A DNA stretch of 64,000 nucleotides from Kineococcus sp. NBC_00420 (GCF_036021035.1 NZ_CP107930.1:620001-684000), one strand, 5' to 3'. Shown: positions 25,835 to 35,246, counted from the stretch's first letter. Notes: generated by a model from the letters alone, not told the origin. A program made the numbers and translations.

Positions 25835-26365
25835 ACGGTCCGGCCAGACCGACGTCGTGTCGACGGAGGTCACCCACGAGTCCTCGGCCACGGCTTCGTC
25901 GTAGCGGCGTTCAGGGGTGAGGGCCAGCTTGGTGATCCGCCGCTCGTCGACGGCGACGAGCCAGTAGTGCGGGATGCGCCACTGCGCGTACAGCTCTCGC
26001 TTGAGCAGGCGGTCGGTGGACTTCGTGGAAGGGGCCTCCACCTCGACGACCAGCAGGACGTCGGACGGATCGATGTAGGGGCTGTTCTCAGTGAGCACGC
26101 TCGCCTCCACCACGAGGACGTCGGGGATGAGAAGCCGGTCCTGTGCACCACGGCGCGCGACGTTGGCGCCGGGAAGGACCACCCACCCCGCAGGAGCCGT
26201 GGCGCTGAGACAGGTCTGCAGTCTCCCGACCGTGTACTGGTGCCCCGGACCGGCCATCGGCGTCACGAGCAGTCCCCCGTCCACGAGCTCGATGCGGGGC
26301 CCACCGTCGCCCTGCGGCAGGTCCTCCAGGTGCAGCGGCAGTGACGTCCCGATCGACACGCTCAC
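25826..26365 (-). CDS. Uma2-family (DUF820) PD-(D/E)XK nuclease-like protein
   Basis: A 179-residue protein with the Uma2 core: PRIELVDGGLLVTPMAGPGH, LLIPDVLVVEAS, DVLLVVEVEAPSTKSTDRLLK and IPHYWLVAVDE. The VEVEAPSTKSTD segment supplies the E-x-E/K catalytic-type residues. It lies in the opposite orientation inside the flagellar cluster and overlaps the 3' end of the preceding small gene by nine bases. This looks like an insertion into the cluster. Function unknown. Confidence 0.85.
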   Translation of the reverse strand: MSVSIGTSLPLHLEDLPQGDGGPRIELVDGGLLVTPMAGPGHQYTVGRLQTCLSATAPAGWVVLPGANVARRGAQDRLLIPDVLVVEASVLTENSPYIDPSDVLLVVEVEAPSTKSTDRLLKRELYAQWRIPHYWLVAVDERRITKLALTPERRYDEAVAEDSWVTSVDTTSVWPDRSA

Positions 26366-26427
26366 GTGACCACCTCCTCACCACTGATCCTAGCGAGGCG
26401 ACTCCGCCGTTCCACCCGTCCCGCACC

Positions 26428-26454
26428 TCAGCTCGTGGTAGCAGCCGCCGATGG
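26428..26454 (+). promoter_or_regulatory. Candidate FliA-type promoter for flgN-flgK-flgL
   Basis: TCAG (26428-26431), 15-base spacer, GCCGATGG (26447-26454). The -35 and spacer are the same as upstream of flagellin. The predicted start near 26461 leaves a 38-base leader to flgN. Confidence 0.5.
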
Positions 26455-26498
26455 ACGGCTCGAGCACCACTTGACGACGGCATCGGGGAAGGACACGC

Positions 26499-26990
26499 AT
26501 GGGACTGGCAGAGGTCTCCGGCATCCTCTGGAAGGAGCGGGAGCTGCTGGAGCTGCTCCTGTTCAAGCTGGAGGAGGAGCAGCTCGTGCTGGCCAGCGGT
26601 CGGACGCGCTGGTTGGCGCACGCGACCCGTGAGGTCGAGTTCGTGATGGAGCAGATCCGTTCCACCGAGCTCCTGCGGGCCGTCGAGGTCGACGCCATCG
26701 CCGCCGAGCTGGGCCTCGAGCCCGGCCCGAGCCTCGGCACCATCGCCGACTCCGCACCCGACCCGTGGGGCGAGCTCTTCCGTGGTCACCGCGACGCGTT
26801 CCTGACGCTGACCGCGGAGATCCAGGATCTCGCCGACGCGAACCGGGACCTGCTGAACGCCGGCTCCCGCGCCCTGCGCGAGACCCTCCTCGGGCTGGAC
26901 CAGCCCCTCGACACCTACACCGCGCAGGGCAAGAACACGGTCGCGTCGACCGGTGGCTCCCGCGCCCACTTCGTCGACGAAGCACTCTGA
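26499..26990 (+). CDS. flgN: FlgN-like chaperone for hook-filament junction proteins
   Basis: A 163-residue helical protein. The N-terminal helix ILWKERELLELLLFKLEEEQ and the following LASGRTRWLAHATREVEFVM are typical of FlgN. The central and C-terminal regions are further amphipathic helices (LTAEIQDLADANRDLLNAGS). FlgN binds FlgK and FlgL before export; both are encoded immediately downstream, flgK beginning 13 bases later. Confidence 0.82.
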   Translation: MGLAEVSGILWKERELLELLLFKLEEEQLVLASGRTRWLAHATREVEFVMEQIRSTELLRAVEVDAIAAELGLEPGPSLGTIADSAPDPWGELFRGHRDAFLTLTAEIQDLADANRDLLNAGSRALRETLLGLDQPLDTYTAQGKNTVASTGGSRAHFVDEAL

Positions 26991-27003
26991 GAGGACCCTG
27001 ACG

Positions 27004-28371
27004 ATGAGCACCTTCTCCGGCATCAACATCGCCCGCCGCGGCCTGACCGCCGCCCAGCTCGGTATGGACGTCACCGGCCAGAACGTCGCGAACGCCAACA
27101 CCGACGGGTACTCCCGCCAGCGGGTCGAGCAGTCCGCGAGCGTCCTGAACCAGACGGGGCAGTTCGCCCAGAAGAACATCCCCGGCGACGGCGTCTCGGT
27201 CACCAGCATCGCCCGCGTCTCCGACGCCCTGGCCACGTCGACGGCACGCCAGGACTCCGCGGCCTCGAAGGAGCAGGCCGCTGCGAGCTCCGTCTGGCAG
27301 ACCATCGAGAACGCCATCGGCGACACCGGGGCCACGGGGCTGAGCCAGAGCCTGCAGGACCTGGGCTCGGCCTGGAACACCCTGGCCAACAACAACGGCG
27401 TCACCGGCCAAGCCGGTGACCGCCAGCTCGTCCTGACCCGGAGCGCCGCCGTCGTCTCGACCATCAGCAGCATGAGCAACCAGCTGCAGGCGCAGTACGG
27501 GTCTCTGAGCCTGCAGGCGAGCGCCCTCGCGACGCAGGCCAACACGGCTGCGTCGAACATCGCCAGCCTGAACACCTCGATCCGCGAGACCTTGTCCACC
27601 GGTGCCTCGGCCAACGAGCTGATGGACCAGCGCGACCAGTACCTGAACCAGCTCGCCGACCTCACCGGTTCGCGTGTCGTCAACCGCGACAACGGCACCG
27701 TCGACGTCTTCGTCGGCAACGCCACGATCGTCACGGGCGACTTCCACTACGACCTGAAGCTCAGCGTGCCGGACCCGGCGAACCCCGGTCAGACCATCGG
27801 CAACCCGCAGATCGGCGCGCAGATCGTCGCCACCATCGGCGGGATGGACGCGGCGCCCGTCACCGGGTCGCTCAAGGGCACCCTCGACGGGGCGAACAAG
27901 ACCCTGCCCGACCAGAAGGGCAAGCTGGACGCCTTCGCCGCCACGCTGACGACGACGGTGAACGCGGCGACGGGGGCCACGTTCTTCGCGGCCGCCGGTG
28001 GCGGGACCGTCACCTCGGCGAACATCGTCCTGGCCGCCACCTCGGTCCAGGAGAGCACGAGCGCGGCCGGTGACGGCTCGACCGACCGCAAGTTCGCCAA
28101 GCAGGTCGTCGCCGCCTTCGGCGACGTCAAGCAGAACTGGCGGACGAGCGTCACCAACCTCGCCAGCTCCACGCAGTCGGCCTCGAACCGCGCCGACCTC
28201 GCGTCCCAGGTGTCGCTGAAGTCCGCTTCCGTGGCCGACAGCGTCTCCGGGGTCAACCTCGACGAGGAGATGACGAACCTCGTCGCCTACCAGCACGCCT
28301 ACTCGGCCGCCGCCAAGGTCCTCACGACCATGGACGAAGCGCTCGACACGCTCCTGAACATGGTCCGCTGA
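27004..28371 (+). CDS. flgK: Flagellar hook-associated protein 1 (FlgK)
   Basis: First hook-filament junction protein, 455 residues. The rod-type N-terminus GINIARRGLTAAQLGMDVTG then QNVANANTDGYSRQRV is diagnostic, followed by MDQRDQYLNQLADL. The C-terminus carries GVNLDEEMTNLVAYQHAYSA and ends MDEALDTLLNMVR, as in FlgK and FlgE families. The ATG at 27004 has AGAGGA upstream. Upstream neighbour flgN, downstream neighbour flgL at 28 bases. Confidence 0.95.
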   Translation: MSTFSGINIARRGLTAAQLGMDVTGQNVANANTDGYSRQRVEQSASVLNQTGQFAQKNIPGDGVSVTSIARVSDALATSTARQDSAASKEQAAASSVWQTIENAIGDTGATGLSQSLQDLGSAWNTLANNNGVTGQAGDRQLVLTRSAAVVSTISSMSNQLQAQYGSLSLQASALATQANTAASNIASLNTSIRETLSTGASANELMDQRDQYLNQLADLTGSRVVNRDNGTVDVFVGNATIVTGDFHYDLKLSVPDPANPGQTIGNPQIGAQIVATIGGMDAAPVTGSLKGTLDGANKTLPDQKGKLDAFAATLTTTVNAATGATFFAAAGGGTVTSANIVLAATSVQESTSAAGDGSTDRKFAKQVVAAFGDVKQNWRTSVTNLASSTQSASNRADLASQVSLKSASVADSVSGVNLDEEMTNLVAYQHAYSAAAKVLTTMDEALDTLLNMVR

Positions 28372-28399
28372 CCCACTGACTCCCGAGGAGGGGACTGAC

Positions 28400-29305
28400 A
28401 TGCTCGGCCGCATCACCCAGCGCAGCATCGCGATGAACTCGCTCACGAACCTGCAGGCCAACCAGAACCGCACGGCGAAGCTGCAGGAGCAGATCACCAG
28501 CGGCAGCTCCCTGCAGAAGGGGTCGGACGATTCCGTCCGGGCCGCCGCCGCCCTGCGACTGAACGACCAGATCGCCCTCAACGCCGACTACGGCAGCAAC
28601 CTGGACGACGCCCGCAACGTCATGGACAGCCAGGAGCAGGCGCTGAACAGCACGGTGGACCGCCTGCAGCGAGTCCGTGACCTCGCCGTCGGCGCGGTCA
28701 ACGGCACCCTGGACGCCAACGCGCGGGGCGGCATCGCCGCCGAGATCCTCGCGATCAAGGACACCATCCTGGGCAACTCCAACACCAACTACGCCGGTCG
28801 CGCCGTCTTCGGCGGCACGACCGACAACCCCGTGGCCTACGCGTCCGCGACGGCCCCGGCCACCGGGTACGTCACCAACGACGACGGTGGCACCGTGACG
28901 CGGACCATCTCCGCGGGCGTCACCATGGCGGTGAACACCTCGGGCAAGACCGTGTACGGGGACGCCACGAGCAACGTCTTCGACGAGCTGGACAAGCTGG
29001 CCGCCGACATCAAGGCCGGCACGTACGGCGCCACGAGCACGGTCAACCTCACGACCATCGACAGCCGCATCAGCCTGGCGACCAACGCCATGGCCACCAT
29101 CGGCGCCAAGCAGAACCAGGTCGACCACGCCGAGGACGTCAACACCTCCCAGCTGCAGTACTTCACCGCGCAGCTCAACGACGTCCAGGGTGTCGACCCG
29201 GCGAAGGCGTACCTCGAGTTCACCCAGCAGAACGTCGCCTACCAGGCGGCGCTGCAGGTGACGGCCAAGACGGTCCAGACCAGTCTCATGGACTTCCTCC
29301 GCTGA
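28400..29305 (+). CDS. flgL: Flagellar hook-associated protein 3 (FlgL)
   Basis: Second hook-filament junction protein, 301 residues. The flagellin-like N-terminus MLGRITQRSIAMNSLTNLQA then QEQITSGSSLQKGSDD, and the C-terminus DVQGVDPAKAYLEFTQQNVA ending TSLMDFLR, identify FlgL. The central region is a short variable domain. GAGGAGG precedes the ATG. It is the last gene of the flgN-flgK-flgL run; no strong hairpin separates it from fliW. Confidence 0.94.
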   Translation: MLGRITQRSIAMNSLTNLQANQNRTAKLQEQITSGSSLQKGSDDSVRAAAALRLNDQIALNADYGSNLDDARNVMDSQEQALNSTVDRLQRVRDLAVGAVNGTLDANARGGIAAEILAIKDTILGNSNTNYAGRAVFGGTTDNPVAYASATAPATGYVTNDDGGTVTRTISAGVTMAVNTSGKTVYGDATSNVFDELDKLAADIKAGTYGATSTVNLTTIDSRISLATNAMATIGAKQNQVDHAEDVNTSQLQYFTAQLNDVQGVDPAKAYLEFTQQNVAYQAALQVTAKTVQTSLMDFLR

Positions 29306-29380
29306 CGCGGACCGCTCCGAACCGCAGTGCGAGAACGTTTCAACCGCCCCTCGTCCCCCGGAGTTCCTAGAGTGACCCTC

Positions 29381-29782
29381 ATGACCGACGCGCCCGTGCA
29401 CGCCCCCACGATCGAGTTCGTCTCGCCCATCATGGGTTTCGCCGACCACACGGCGTTCCACCTCGTCCCCTTGGACGAGGAGGGGACGTTGTACTCACTG
29501 CGCGCAGCTGACGGCACGGGCATCCGCCTCGTCGTCGTCGTCCCCGGGAGGTTCTTCCCGGGGTACGCGCCGGAGATCGACGACGAGACGGTCACCAAGC
29601 TCGATCTGCGGGACACCACGGAGGCTGCGGTCCTGAACGTCGTGACGATCGGCGACGACCCGGCCCACGCGACGGTCAACCTGCTCGCTCCCATCGTGAT
29701 CAACCACCGCACGATGCGGGCTGCTCAGGTGGTGCTCGTCGGGACGGACATGCCACTGCGAGCTCCACTCCTGGCGGTCTGA
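29381..29782 (+). CDS. fliW: Flagellar assembly factor FliW, copy 1
   Basis: A 133-residue protein with the FliW pattern: IEFVSPIMGFADHTAFHLVP, FFPGYAPEIDD and VTIGDDPAHATVNLLAPIVI followed by NHRTMRAAQVVL. In Bacillus, FliW binds flagellin and the translational repressor CsrA, matching flagellin synthesis to assembly. It follows flgL by 75 bases, and a perfect hairpin separates it from a second fliW. No csrA gene is seen in the window. Confidence 0.9.
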   Translation: MTDAPVHAPTIEFVSPIMGFADHTAFHLVPLDEEGTLYSLRAADGTGIRLVVVVPGRFFPGYAPEIDDETVTKLDLRDTTEAAVLNVVTIGDDPAHATVNLLAPIVINHRTMRAAQVVLVGTDMPLRAPLLAV

Positions 29783-29799
29783 CCAGCAGAAACTCCCCC

Positions 29800-29829
29800 A
29801 ACGCCCCGCCGGCTCGCCGGCGGGGCGTT
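29800..29829 (+). terminator. Perfect hairpin between the two fliW genes
   Basis: The arms 29800-29813 (AACGCCCCGCCGGC) and 29816-29829 are exact complements; GCTGCGTTTCG follows. It separates the flgN-flgK-flgL-fliW1 unit from fliW2. Confidence 0.75.
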
Positions 29830-29979
29830 GCTGCGTTTCGGGACGCCACGGATACCGAGACGGATTGCAACTTCTCCGCTACTGTCGGTAGTGGTCGAGA
29901 CGCCGCCAGGAGTACTCGCGGCGACCAGGCGACGCCCGGGATCCGAGCCCGGGGACCTGAACAGACGAAGGGATCCGTT

Positions 29980-30390
29980 GTGAGCATCGCTTCCGACACC
30001 AAGCCCAAGATCGAGTTCGTCGCACCCCTGATGGGGTTCGACGAGCACACGGCGTTCGAGCTCGAAGCCCTCGGCGACGACGGCATGTTCTACACCATGC
30101 AGTCGACGTCGGACCCCAGCCTCCGGCTGGTACTGGCCGACCCCACGCCGTTCTACCCCGGCTACGACGCGATCATCAACGATGAGACCGCCGCCGCCCT
30201 GGACCTCCAGGACGAGACCGACGGCGCCGTCCTCACCATCGTCAACATGGCGAGGGGCATGGAGAAGGCGACGATCAACCTGTTCGCCCCGATCGTCGTC
30301 AACCCCAAGTCCCACAAGGCGTTGCAGACCCTGCAGTACGGCACCGAGGACGCGGCCATGGACGCGCCCCTCACCCCGCCCTCGGCCTGA
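29980..30390 (+). CDS. fliW: Flagellar assembly factor FliW, copy 2
   Basis: A 136-residue paralogue of the preceding FliW: IEFVAPLMGFDEHTAFELEA, FYPGYDAIINDETAAAL, VNMARGMEKATINLFAPIVV, NPKSHKALQTLQYG. The two copies align throughout but differ enough to have been separate for long. GTG start with AAGGGA upstream. It has its own transcription unit, since a terminator lies before it and another after it. Confidence 0.88.
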   Translation: MSIASDTKPKIEFVAPLMGFDEHTAFELEALGDDGMFYTMQSTSDPSLRLVLADPTPFYPGYDAIINDETAAALDLQDETDGAVLTIVNMARGMEKATINLFAPIVVNPKSHKALQTLQYGTEDAAMDAPLTPPSA

Positions 30391-30414
30391 GCCTCAGCGC
30401 ACAACGGAGCGTCA

Positions 30415-30447
30415 GCTCCACGGTGTCGATCGAGGACACCGTGGAGC
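30415..30447 (+). terminator. Terminator after fliW2
   Basis: The perfect 13-bp arms 30415-30427 (GCTCCACGGTGTC) and 30435-30447 enclose a 7-base loop, 25 bases after the fliW2 stop. Confidence 0.7.
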
Positions 30448-30485
30448 CGACGCGCCGAAACCGGCCCGCCTCGTAGAGTCGTGCC

Positions 30486-31001
30486 ATGAACCTCGAACGA
30501 CCGATCGCCCCGGAGCCGTACTCCCTGCTCCCCTCCATCCCCAGCTTCGCCCTGCACTCCTCCGACGTCACGTCGGGCACGCAGCTGGACGAGCAGCACG
30601 CGAGCGGCAACGTCTCGCCGCAGCTGGACTGGGACGGTTTCCCGGACGGCACCAAGAGCTTCCTGGTCAACTGCTTCGACCCGGACGCTCCGACCCCGGC
30701 CGGCTTCTGGCACTGGACGATCGTCGACGTGCCACTCTCCGTGACGAGCCTGCCCACCGGCGCGGGCTCGCAACCCGCTCCGCAGGGGGCGACCGTGCTC
30801 AAGAACGACATGGGTACCGCCGATTTCACCGGCGCCGCTCCCCCGCCCGGTGACCACCCGCACCGCTACGTCTTCGCCGTGCACGCTCTCGACGTCGAGA
30901 GCCTCGGCCTCCCGGAGGGCGCGACGCCGACCGTCGCGGCCTTCATGTCCCTCGGTCACGTCCTGGCCCGCGCGACGCTCAGCCCGGTCTACTCCCGGTG
31001 A
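30486..31001 (+). CDS. YbhB/YbcL family (PEBP-like) protein
   Basis: A 171-residue phosphatidylethanolamine-binding-protein fold. Recognised from [40 protein letters not shown] (the DPDAP and WxHW ligand-site motifs), [20 protein letters not shown] and the C-terminal [15 protein letters not shown]. No signal peptide. The ligand in bacteria is unknown. Its stop overlaps the start of the next gene by four bases. Confidence 0.9.
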   Translation: MNLERPIAPEPYSLLPSIPSFALHSSDVTSGTQLDEQHASGNVSPQLDWDGFPDGTKSFLVNCFDPDAPTPAGFWHWTIVDVPLSVTSLPTGAGSQPAPQGATVLKNDMGTADFTGAAPPPGDHPHRYVFAVHALDVESLGLPEGATPTVAAFMSLGHVLARATLSPVYSR

Positions 31002-31546
31002 GCGTCCCGGCGGAGGCTCAGCGCGTCGCCGGGGACCTCGAGCTCGTGCCGGCCGGGGAGAACGCCGACCTCGTACCGGACGCCGTCCGGAAGGCCCTCC
31101 CCGAGGGTTCGTGGGCGCTCGGCATCGATCCGGACCTCGCCGACACCCAGGCCCTCGTCGACGCGGCGCACGTCCCCCTCGACGGGTCCGCGAACTGCGT
31201 CGTCGTCTCCGGCAAGCGCGACGGGGCGGAGCGGGTCGCGGCGTGCGTGGTTCTCGCGAACACTCGCGCCGACGTGAACGGCGCGGTCAAACGGCTCCTC
31301 GACGTCCGCAAGGCGTCATTCCTCCCGATGGACCGAGCCGTCGAGGAGTCGGGCATGGAGTACGGCGGCATCACGCCGCTCGGCCTACCCGGCGACTGGC
31401 GCGTCCTGGTCGATTCCGCCGTCGCGGCCAGCGACTGGGTCCTCATCGGCTCCGGGGTGCGGACGTCGAAGCTCGTCGTCCGCGGGTCCGACCTCGCCGC
31501 GCTGCCGAACGCCGAGGTCCTGGACATCGCGCTACCCGCCCGGTGA
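30998..31546 (+). CDS. YbaK/EbsC family aminoacyl-tRNA deacylase-like protein
   Basis: A 182-residue protein of the prolyl-tRNA editing (YbaK/ProX/INS) fold. It contains [32 protein letters not shown] and the signature GGITPLGLP, with SDWVLIGSG and [13 protein letters not shown] after it. Expected to hydrolyse mischarged tRNA. Start GTG 30998, overlapping the upstream stop; the following gene in turn overlaps its own stop. Confidence 0.9.
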   Translation: MSVPAEAQRVAGDLELVPAGENADLVPDAVRKALPEGSWALGIDPDLADTQALVDAAHVPLDGSANCVVVSGKRDGAERVAACVVLANTRADVNGAVKRLLDVRKASFLPMDRAVEESGMEYGGITPLGLPGDWRVLVDSAVAASDWVLIGSGVRTSKLVVRGSDLAALPNAEVLDIALPAR

Positions 31547-31908
31547 TCGTGCGGGGGCCGAGGTCGGCCGCGGACGTCTGGGAGGACTACGCCCGGATCG
31601 AACACTGGCCGACCTGGTCCCCGCAGATCACCTCGGTGACCGCGTCGGCGGACCGCATCGCCACCGGGGTCACCGGCACCGTCCGCTCGGGTCCGCTGAA
31701 GATCCCCTTCACCGTCCTCGCCGTCGACGAGGACGCCCGCACGTGGACGTGGCGCGCTGCGGGCATGACCCTCGACCACGGGGTCCTCGACCTCCCGGGC
31801 GGGTGCGGCACGACACTGCGGGCTCCCGCCCCCTATCGGCCGGTCGCCTGGCCGGCGCTGTGGCGGCTAACTCACCGACAACAACCGGGACACCGTCTCC
31901 ACCGGTGA
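31543..31908 (+). CDS. SRPBCC-family (polyketide cyclase/START-like) protein
   Basis: A 121-residue protein with the helix-grip N-terminus ADVWEDYARIEHWPTWSPQI, then VTGTVRSGPLKIPFTVLAVD and TWTWRAAGMTLDHGV, as in ligand-binding SRPBCC proteins. GTG start in a GTGA overlap with the upstream gene. At 121 residues it is short for the family; the last 14 codons run antisense into the end of gpsA, so a displaced stop is possible. Confidence 0.75.
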   Translation: MIVRGPRSAADVWEDYARIEHWPTWSPQITSVTASADRIATGVTGTVRSGPLKIPFTVLAVDEDARTWTWRAAGMTLDHGVLDLPGGCGTTLRAPAPYRPVAWPALWRLTHRQQPGHRLHR

Positions 31909-32835
31909 CCGCCGACCCTCCAGCACCGCCACCACGTCCCGCACGAACGGCAGGTCCGGGTCGCGCCGCAGCAGCGCGGGCGCCGTGGCCACCCCCTCGG
32001 CGGTCCCGCCGGCCCGCCCCACTGCCTCCGCCAGCGGCAGACCCTGCCCCAACGCGACGCCCACCCGGTGGTTGCGGGACAACGTCGACGTGCTGGTCGC
32101 CACCAGGTCCCCGGCGCCGGCGAGTCCCAGGAACGTCTCCAACCGCCCGCCCAGGCGGCTCCCCAGCGACGCGGTCTCGGTCAACCCCAACGTCGTCACC
32201 GCGGCCCGGGCGTTCGCGCCCAGCCCGGCCCCCTCGACCATCCCGACGGCCAGCGCGACGACGTTCTTGAACGCGCCCGCCACGTCGACACCGATGACGT
32301 CGGTCAGCGGGTGGGCGTGGAAGGCGGGTGTGCTGCACCAGCCGGCCACCCGCGCGGCGACGGCCGGATCGGCGCAGGCCACGACCGTCGCGGCGGGTTG
32401 CCCGCGGGCGATCTCGAGGGCCAGGTTCGGACCGGACAACGCCAGGACGTGCACCGGGTCCAGGACGTCGGCGACGACCTCGGAACCGAACAACCCGGTC
32501 GCCGTCTCGACGCCCTTGGCGAGGTTCACGACGGGAACCCGGGGCAACTCCGGGAGCCACTCGAGGAGCCAGGACCGCAACTGCTGCAACGGAACCGCCA
32601 GCACCACCAACGACGCCCCGGCGACGACCTCGGCGACGGAGGAACTCGCCCGGATCCGGGGGGACAGCGCGATCCCCGGCAGGTACTCCTGGTTGGCCCC
32701 CGACCTGCGGATCCGCTCGGCGAGTTCCGGCCGCCGGCACCACAACCCCACGCTGGTGGCGTTGGTCGCGAGGATCCCGGCGACGGTCGTCCCCCACGCT
32801 CCGGACCCGAGGACGGCGACATGCATCCGCGTCAC
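31867..32835 (-). CDS. gpsA: NAD(P)H-dependent glycerol-3-phosphate dehydrogenase
   Basis: Cytoplasmic enzyme reducing dihydroxyacetone phosphate to sn-glycerol-3-phosphate for phospholipid synthesis, 322 residues. The Rossmann motif VLGSGAWGTTVAG is at the N-terminus. NLAKGVETATG, LSGPNLALEIARG, GAFKNVVALAVGMVEGAG (catalytic Lys) and GAGDLVATSTSTLSRN follow in the usual order. GTG 32835 is taken as start; ATG 32826 (MHVAVLG) is an alternative. Confidence 0.95.
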   Translation of the reverse strand: MTRMHVAVLGSGAWGTTVAGILATNATSVGLWCRRPELAERIRRSGANQEYLPGIALSPRIRASSSVAEVVAGASLVVLAVPLQQLRSWLLEWLPELPRVPVVNLAKGVETATGLFGSEVVADVLDPVHVLALSGPNLALEIARGQPAATVVACADPAVAARVAGWCSTPAFHAHPLTDVIGVDVAGAFKNVVALAVGMVEGAGLGANARAAVTTLGLTETASLGSRLGGRLETFLGLAGAGDLVATSTSTLSRNHRVGVALGQGLPLAEAVGRAGGTAEGVATAPALLRRDPDLPFVRDVVAVLEGRRSPVETVSRLLSVS

Positions 32836-32836
32836 G

Positions 32837-33655
32837 CTACGCCCGCCGCGTCTCCCACAACGCCACCGCGCTCGCGGCGGCCACGTTGAGGCTGTCCACC
32901 CGCGGATCCATCGGGATCTGGACCACCACGTCGGCCCCGGACACCGCCCGCCGGCTCAGCCCGTCGCCCTCCGTCCCCAGCAGCAACGCCAACCGGTCCG
33001 GCGCGGCGAAGGAACCGAGGTCGACGGAGTCGTCCGACAGCGCCAGCGCCGCGACGGTGAACCCCGCCTCGCGCAGCAGTGTGAGGTCCCCCGGCCAGGA
33101 GCCGGCCCGGGCCCAGGGCAGGTGCAGGACGGTACCCATCGACACCCGCACGCTGCGCCGGTACAGCGGGTCCGCGCAGCGCGGACTGACGACCACCCCG
33201 TCCACGCCGAACGCGGCCACGGACCGGAAGATCGCGCCGATGTTGGTGTGGTCGACGATGTCCTCGAGCACCACGAGCCGCGACGGGCCCGCAGGCAGCG
33301 AGGCCAGCAACGAGGCCACCGACCGGACCGGGGGCCGTTGCATGGACGCGATGGCCCCGCGGTGCAGGTCCACCCCGGTCAGCTCGGCGAACGCCTCCAC
33401 CGGGGCCACGAACACCGTCGCGTCCTCGGGCAGCACGTTCACGAGGTCGGAGTAGCGGGCCTCGGAGAGCAGGAACGAGCGCGGCACGTGTCCCGCGGCC
33501 AGCGCCCGGCGGATCACCTCGACGCCCTCGGCGAGGAACAACCCCTCCGCCGGTTCACGGCGTGCGCGCAGCTGCACGTCCTTGAGGTGGGTGTAGTCAC
33601 GCAGGAAACCCGCGTGCTGCGGATCGGTGAGGTCTTCCAACACGATCCGCGGCAC
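32837..33655 (-). CDS. TrmH/SpoU-family RNA 2'-O-methyltransferase
   Basis: A 272-residue SPOUT methyltransferase. The N-terminal substrate-binding domain (about 1-100) has EGLFLAEGVEVIRRALAAGH. The catalytic domain has VLEDIVDHTNIGAIFRSVAA (motif 1), LLLGTEGDGLSRRAV (motif 2) and VQIPMDPRVDSLNVAAASAV (motif 3), with the knotted SAM site. Target RNA (23S rRNA or tRNA) cannot be told. It is separated from gpsA by one base. Confidence 0.93.
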   Translation of the reverse strand: MPRIVLEDLTDPQHAGFLRDYTHLKDVQLRARREPAEGLFLAEGVEVIRRALAAGHVPRSFLLSEARYSDLVNVLPEDATVFVAPVEAFAELTGVDLHRGAIASMQRPPVRSVASLLASLPAGPSRLVVLEDIVDHTNIGAIFRSVAAFGVDGVVVSPRCADPLYRRSVRVSMGTVLHLPWARAGSWPGDLTLLREAGFTVAALALSDDSVDLGSFAAPDRLALLLGTEGDGLSRRAVSGADVVVQIPMDPRVDSLNVAAASAVALWETRRA

Positions 33656-33680
33656 GCGGGCAAACTACCGGACGCGGTGC

Positions 33681-35246
33681 TCAGAGGCGGAAACGACCCA
33701 CCAGCGCGCGCAGCTGCTCCGACACACCCGACACCTCATCCGCGGCGGTCCGGGTCGCCACGACCGAACGATCCGTGGCGTCCGTCGCCGCCGACACCCC
33801 GTCGATGCCGGAGGTGATGCGCTCCGCACCGTGGGCGGCGTCACCGATGGAACGCGACATCTCCGACGTCGTCGCGGTCTGCTCCTCCACCGCCGAGGCG
33901 ATGGTCGTCTGCAGGTCGTTGATCCGCGCGATGACCTCGCTGATCGAGGAGATCGCCGTCACCGCACCGGTCGTGTCGGACTGGATCGTCGCGACCCGCT
34001 TGGAGATGTCCTCCGTCGCCCGGGCCGTCTGCTGGGCGAGTTCCTTCACCTCACCGGCCACCACGGCGAACCCCTTGCCCATCTCACCCGCCCGCGCCGC
34101 CTCGATCGTCGCGTTCAGCGCCAGCAGGTTCGTCTGCTCCGCGATCGCGGTGATGACCTTCACGACGTTGCCGATCTCCGCGGAACTCTCCCCGAGGCGG
34201 GCGACGGTCGCGGTGGTGTCCTCCGCGACCTGAACCGCGTGCGCCGCAACCCCGGTGGCCTCCGCGGCGGAGGCGGAGATCTCACGGATCGCCGCACCCA
34301 TCTGCTCCGAACCCGCCGAGACGGCCTGCAGGTTCGTCGACACCGAGGAGATGTCACCCGAGACCGAGCGCACCTCCGACCCCGCCCGGTCGGAGGCCAC
34401 GGCGGACTCCGACGACGCCTGGGCCAGGGCCCGCGAGGAACGTCCCAGGCTCTCCGCGCCGGCGGCGACGGAGGAGAACTCCTGACGCAGCCGGGCGATG
34501 GCGTGGTCGAGAGCAGCGGCCATCCGGCCCAGCTCGTCGCCCCGCTGGATGCCGGAGGAGACGGTCAGGTCGCCCTGGTCCAGGGCCTCGGCGACCGCAG
34601 CGATCCGGTTGGCATCACCGCGCACCCGGCGCACGACGTGCGTCGTGACAGCGATGCAGACGGCGAACCCGCCCGCGAGCAGGAGCAGGGTGGTCAGCAA
34701 CGCGGTGCGGGCCCGGTGCTGACTCTCGGTCACGACCGCCTCGACGGAGGCGGAGGCGTGCTCGAGCAGCACCTTGGCGTCCTTGCGGAACGCCGTCTGC
34801 GCGGTGTTGTAGGCCGCCGCCGCCGCACGGCTCGCGTCGTCCTTCGCGGTGAGGAGCGCACCGCCCTGCGTCGTCATCGTCGACAGCTGGGTCGCGAGGT
34901 CGGCGGACAGTTCGGCGTCGGAGCCGCTGGTGAGTCCCTGGAGCTTCGTCACCGCGGCGGCGCGGTCGGTGGTGGCCGTCTGCAGGTCCGGGGCCAACGT
35001 CGAGGCGCCGGGCAGGAACTGGACGCTGAGGGCGAGCGTGCTGACCTGCTCGTTGAGCAGTTCCACCGAGTGGACGGTGTCCAGGCGGACGAGCGCGTCG
35101 TCACGCAACCGCTGGAACTGGTCGGCCTGCCCCTGCGCGGTCACCGCACCGGTCACCCCGAGGGCGAGGGCCACCACGCCCATGCACCCTGCCGCCCCGA
35201 CGATGCCAGAGGTCAGGGAACCACCCTTGCGCGGGGAACCCGCCAT
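33681..35246 (-). CDS. Methyl-accepting chemotaxis protein
   Basis: Chemoreceptor of 521 residues. TM1 lies near residues 15-38, a four-helix-bundle sensor domain (about 40-180) follows, TM2 is near 182-203, and a HAMP domain spans about 204-256. The signalling domain carries the hairpin tip [20 protein letters not shown], near residues 370-390. No C-terminal CheR pentapeptide. ATG 35246 or GTG 35249 are both possible. A FliA-type promoter lies about 50 bases upstream, linking it to motility. Confidence 0.93.
   Translation of the reverse strand: MAGSPRKGGSLTSGIVGAAGCMGVVALALGVTGAVTAQGQADQFQRLRDDALVRLDTVHSVELLNEQVSTLALSVQFLPGASTLAPDLQTATTDRAAAVTKLQGLTSGSDAELSADLATQLSTMTTQGGALLTAKDDASRAAAAAYNTAQTAFRKDAKVLLEHASASVEAVVTESQHRARTALLTTLLLLAGGFAVCIAVTTHVVRRVRGDANRIAAVAEALDQGDLTVSSGIQRGDELGRMAAALDHAIARLRQEFSSVAAGAESLGRSSRALAQASSESAVASDRAGSEVRSVSGDISSVSTNLQAVSAGSEQMGAAIREISASAAEATGVAAHAVQVAEDTTATVARLGESSAEIGNVVKVITAIAEQTNLLALNATIEAARAGEMGKGFAVVAGEVKELAQQTARATEDISKRVATIQSDTTGAVTAISSISEVIARINDLQTTIASAVEEQTATTSEMSRSIGDAAHGAERITSGIDGVSAATDATDRSVVATRTAADEVSGVSEQLRALVGRFRL

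Noticed and set aside
29305-30486. A csrA gene expected beside fliW
   Set aside because: I looked through the gaps around the two fliW genes for a CsrA-like frame (MLVL-R-x-GE-x-I-x-IG) and found none; it may lie outside the window.
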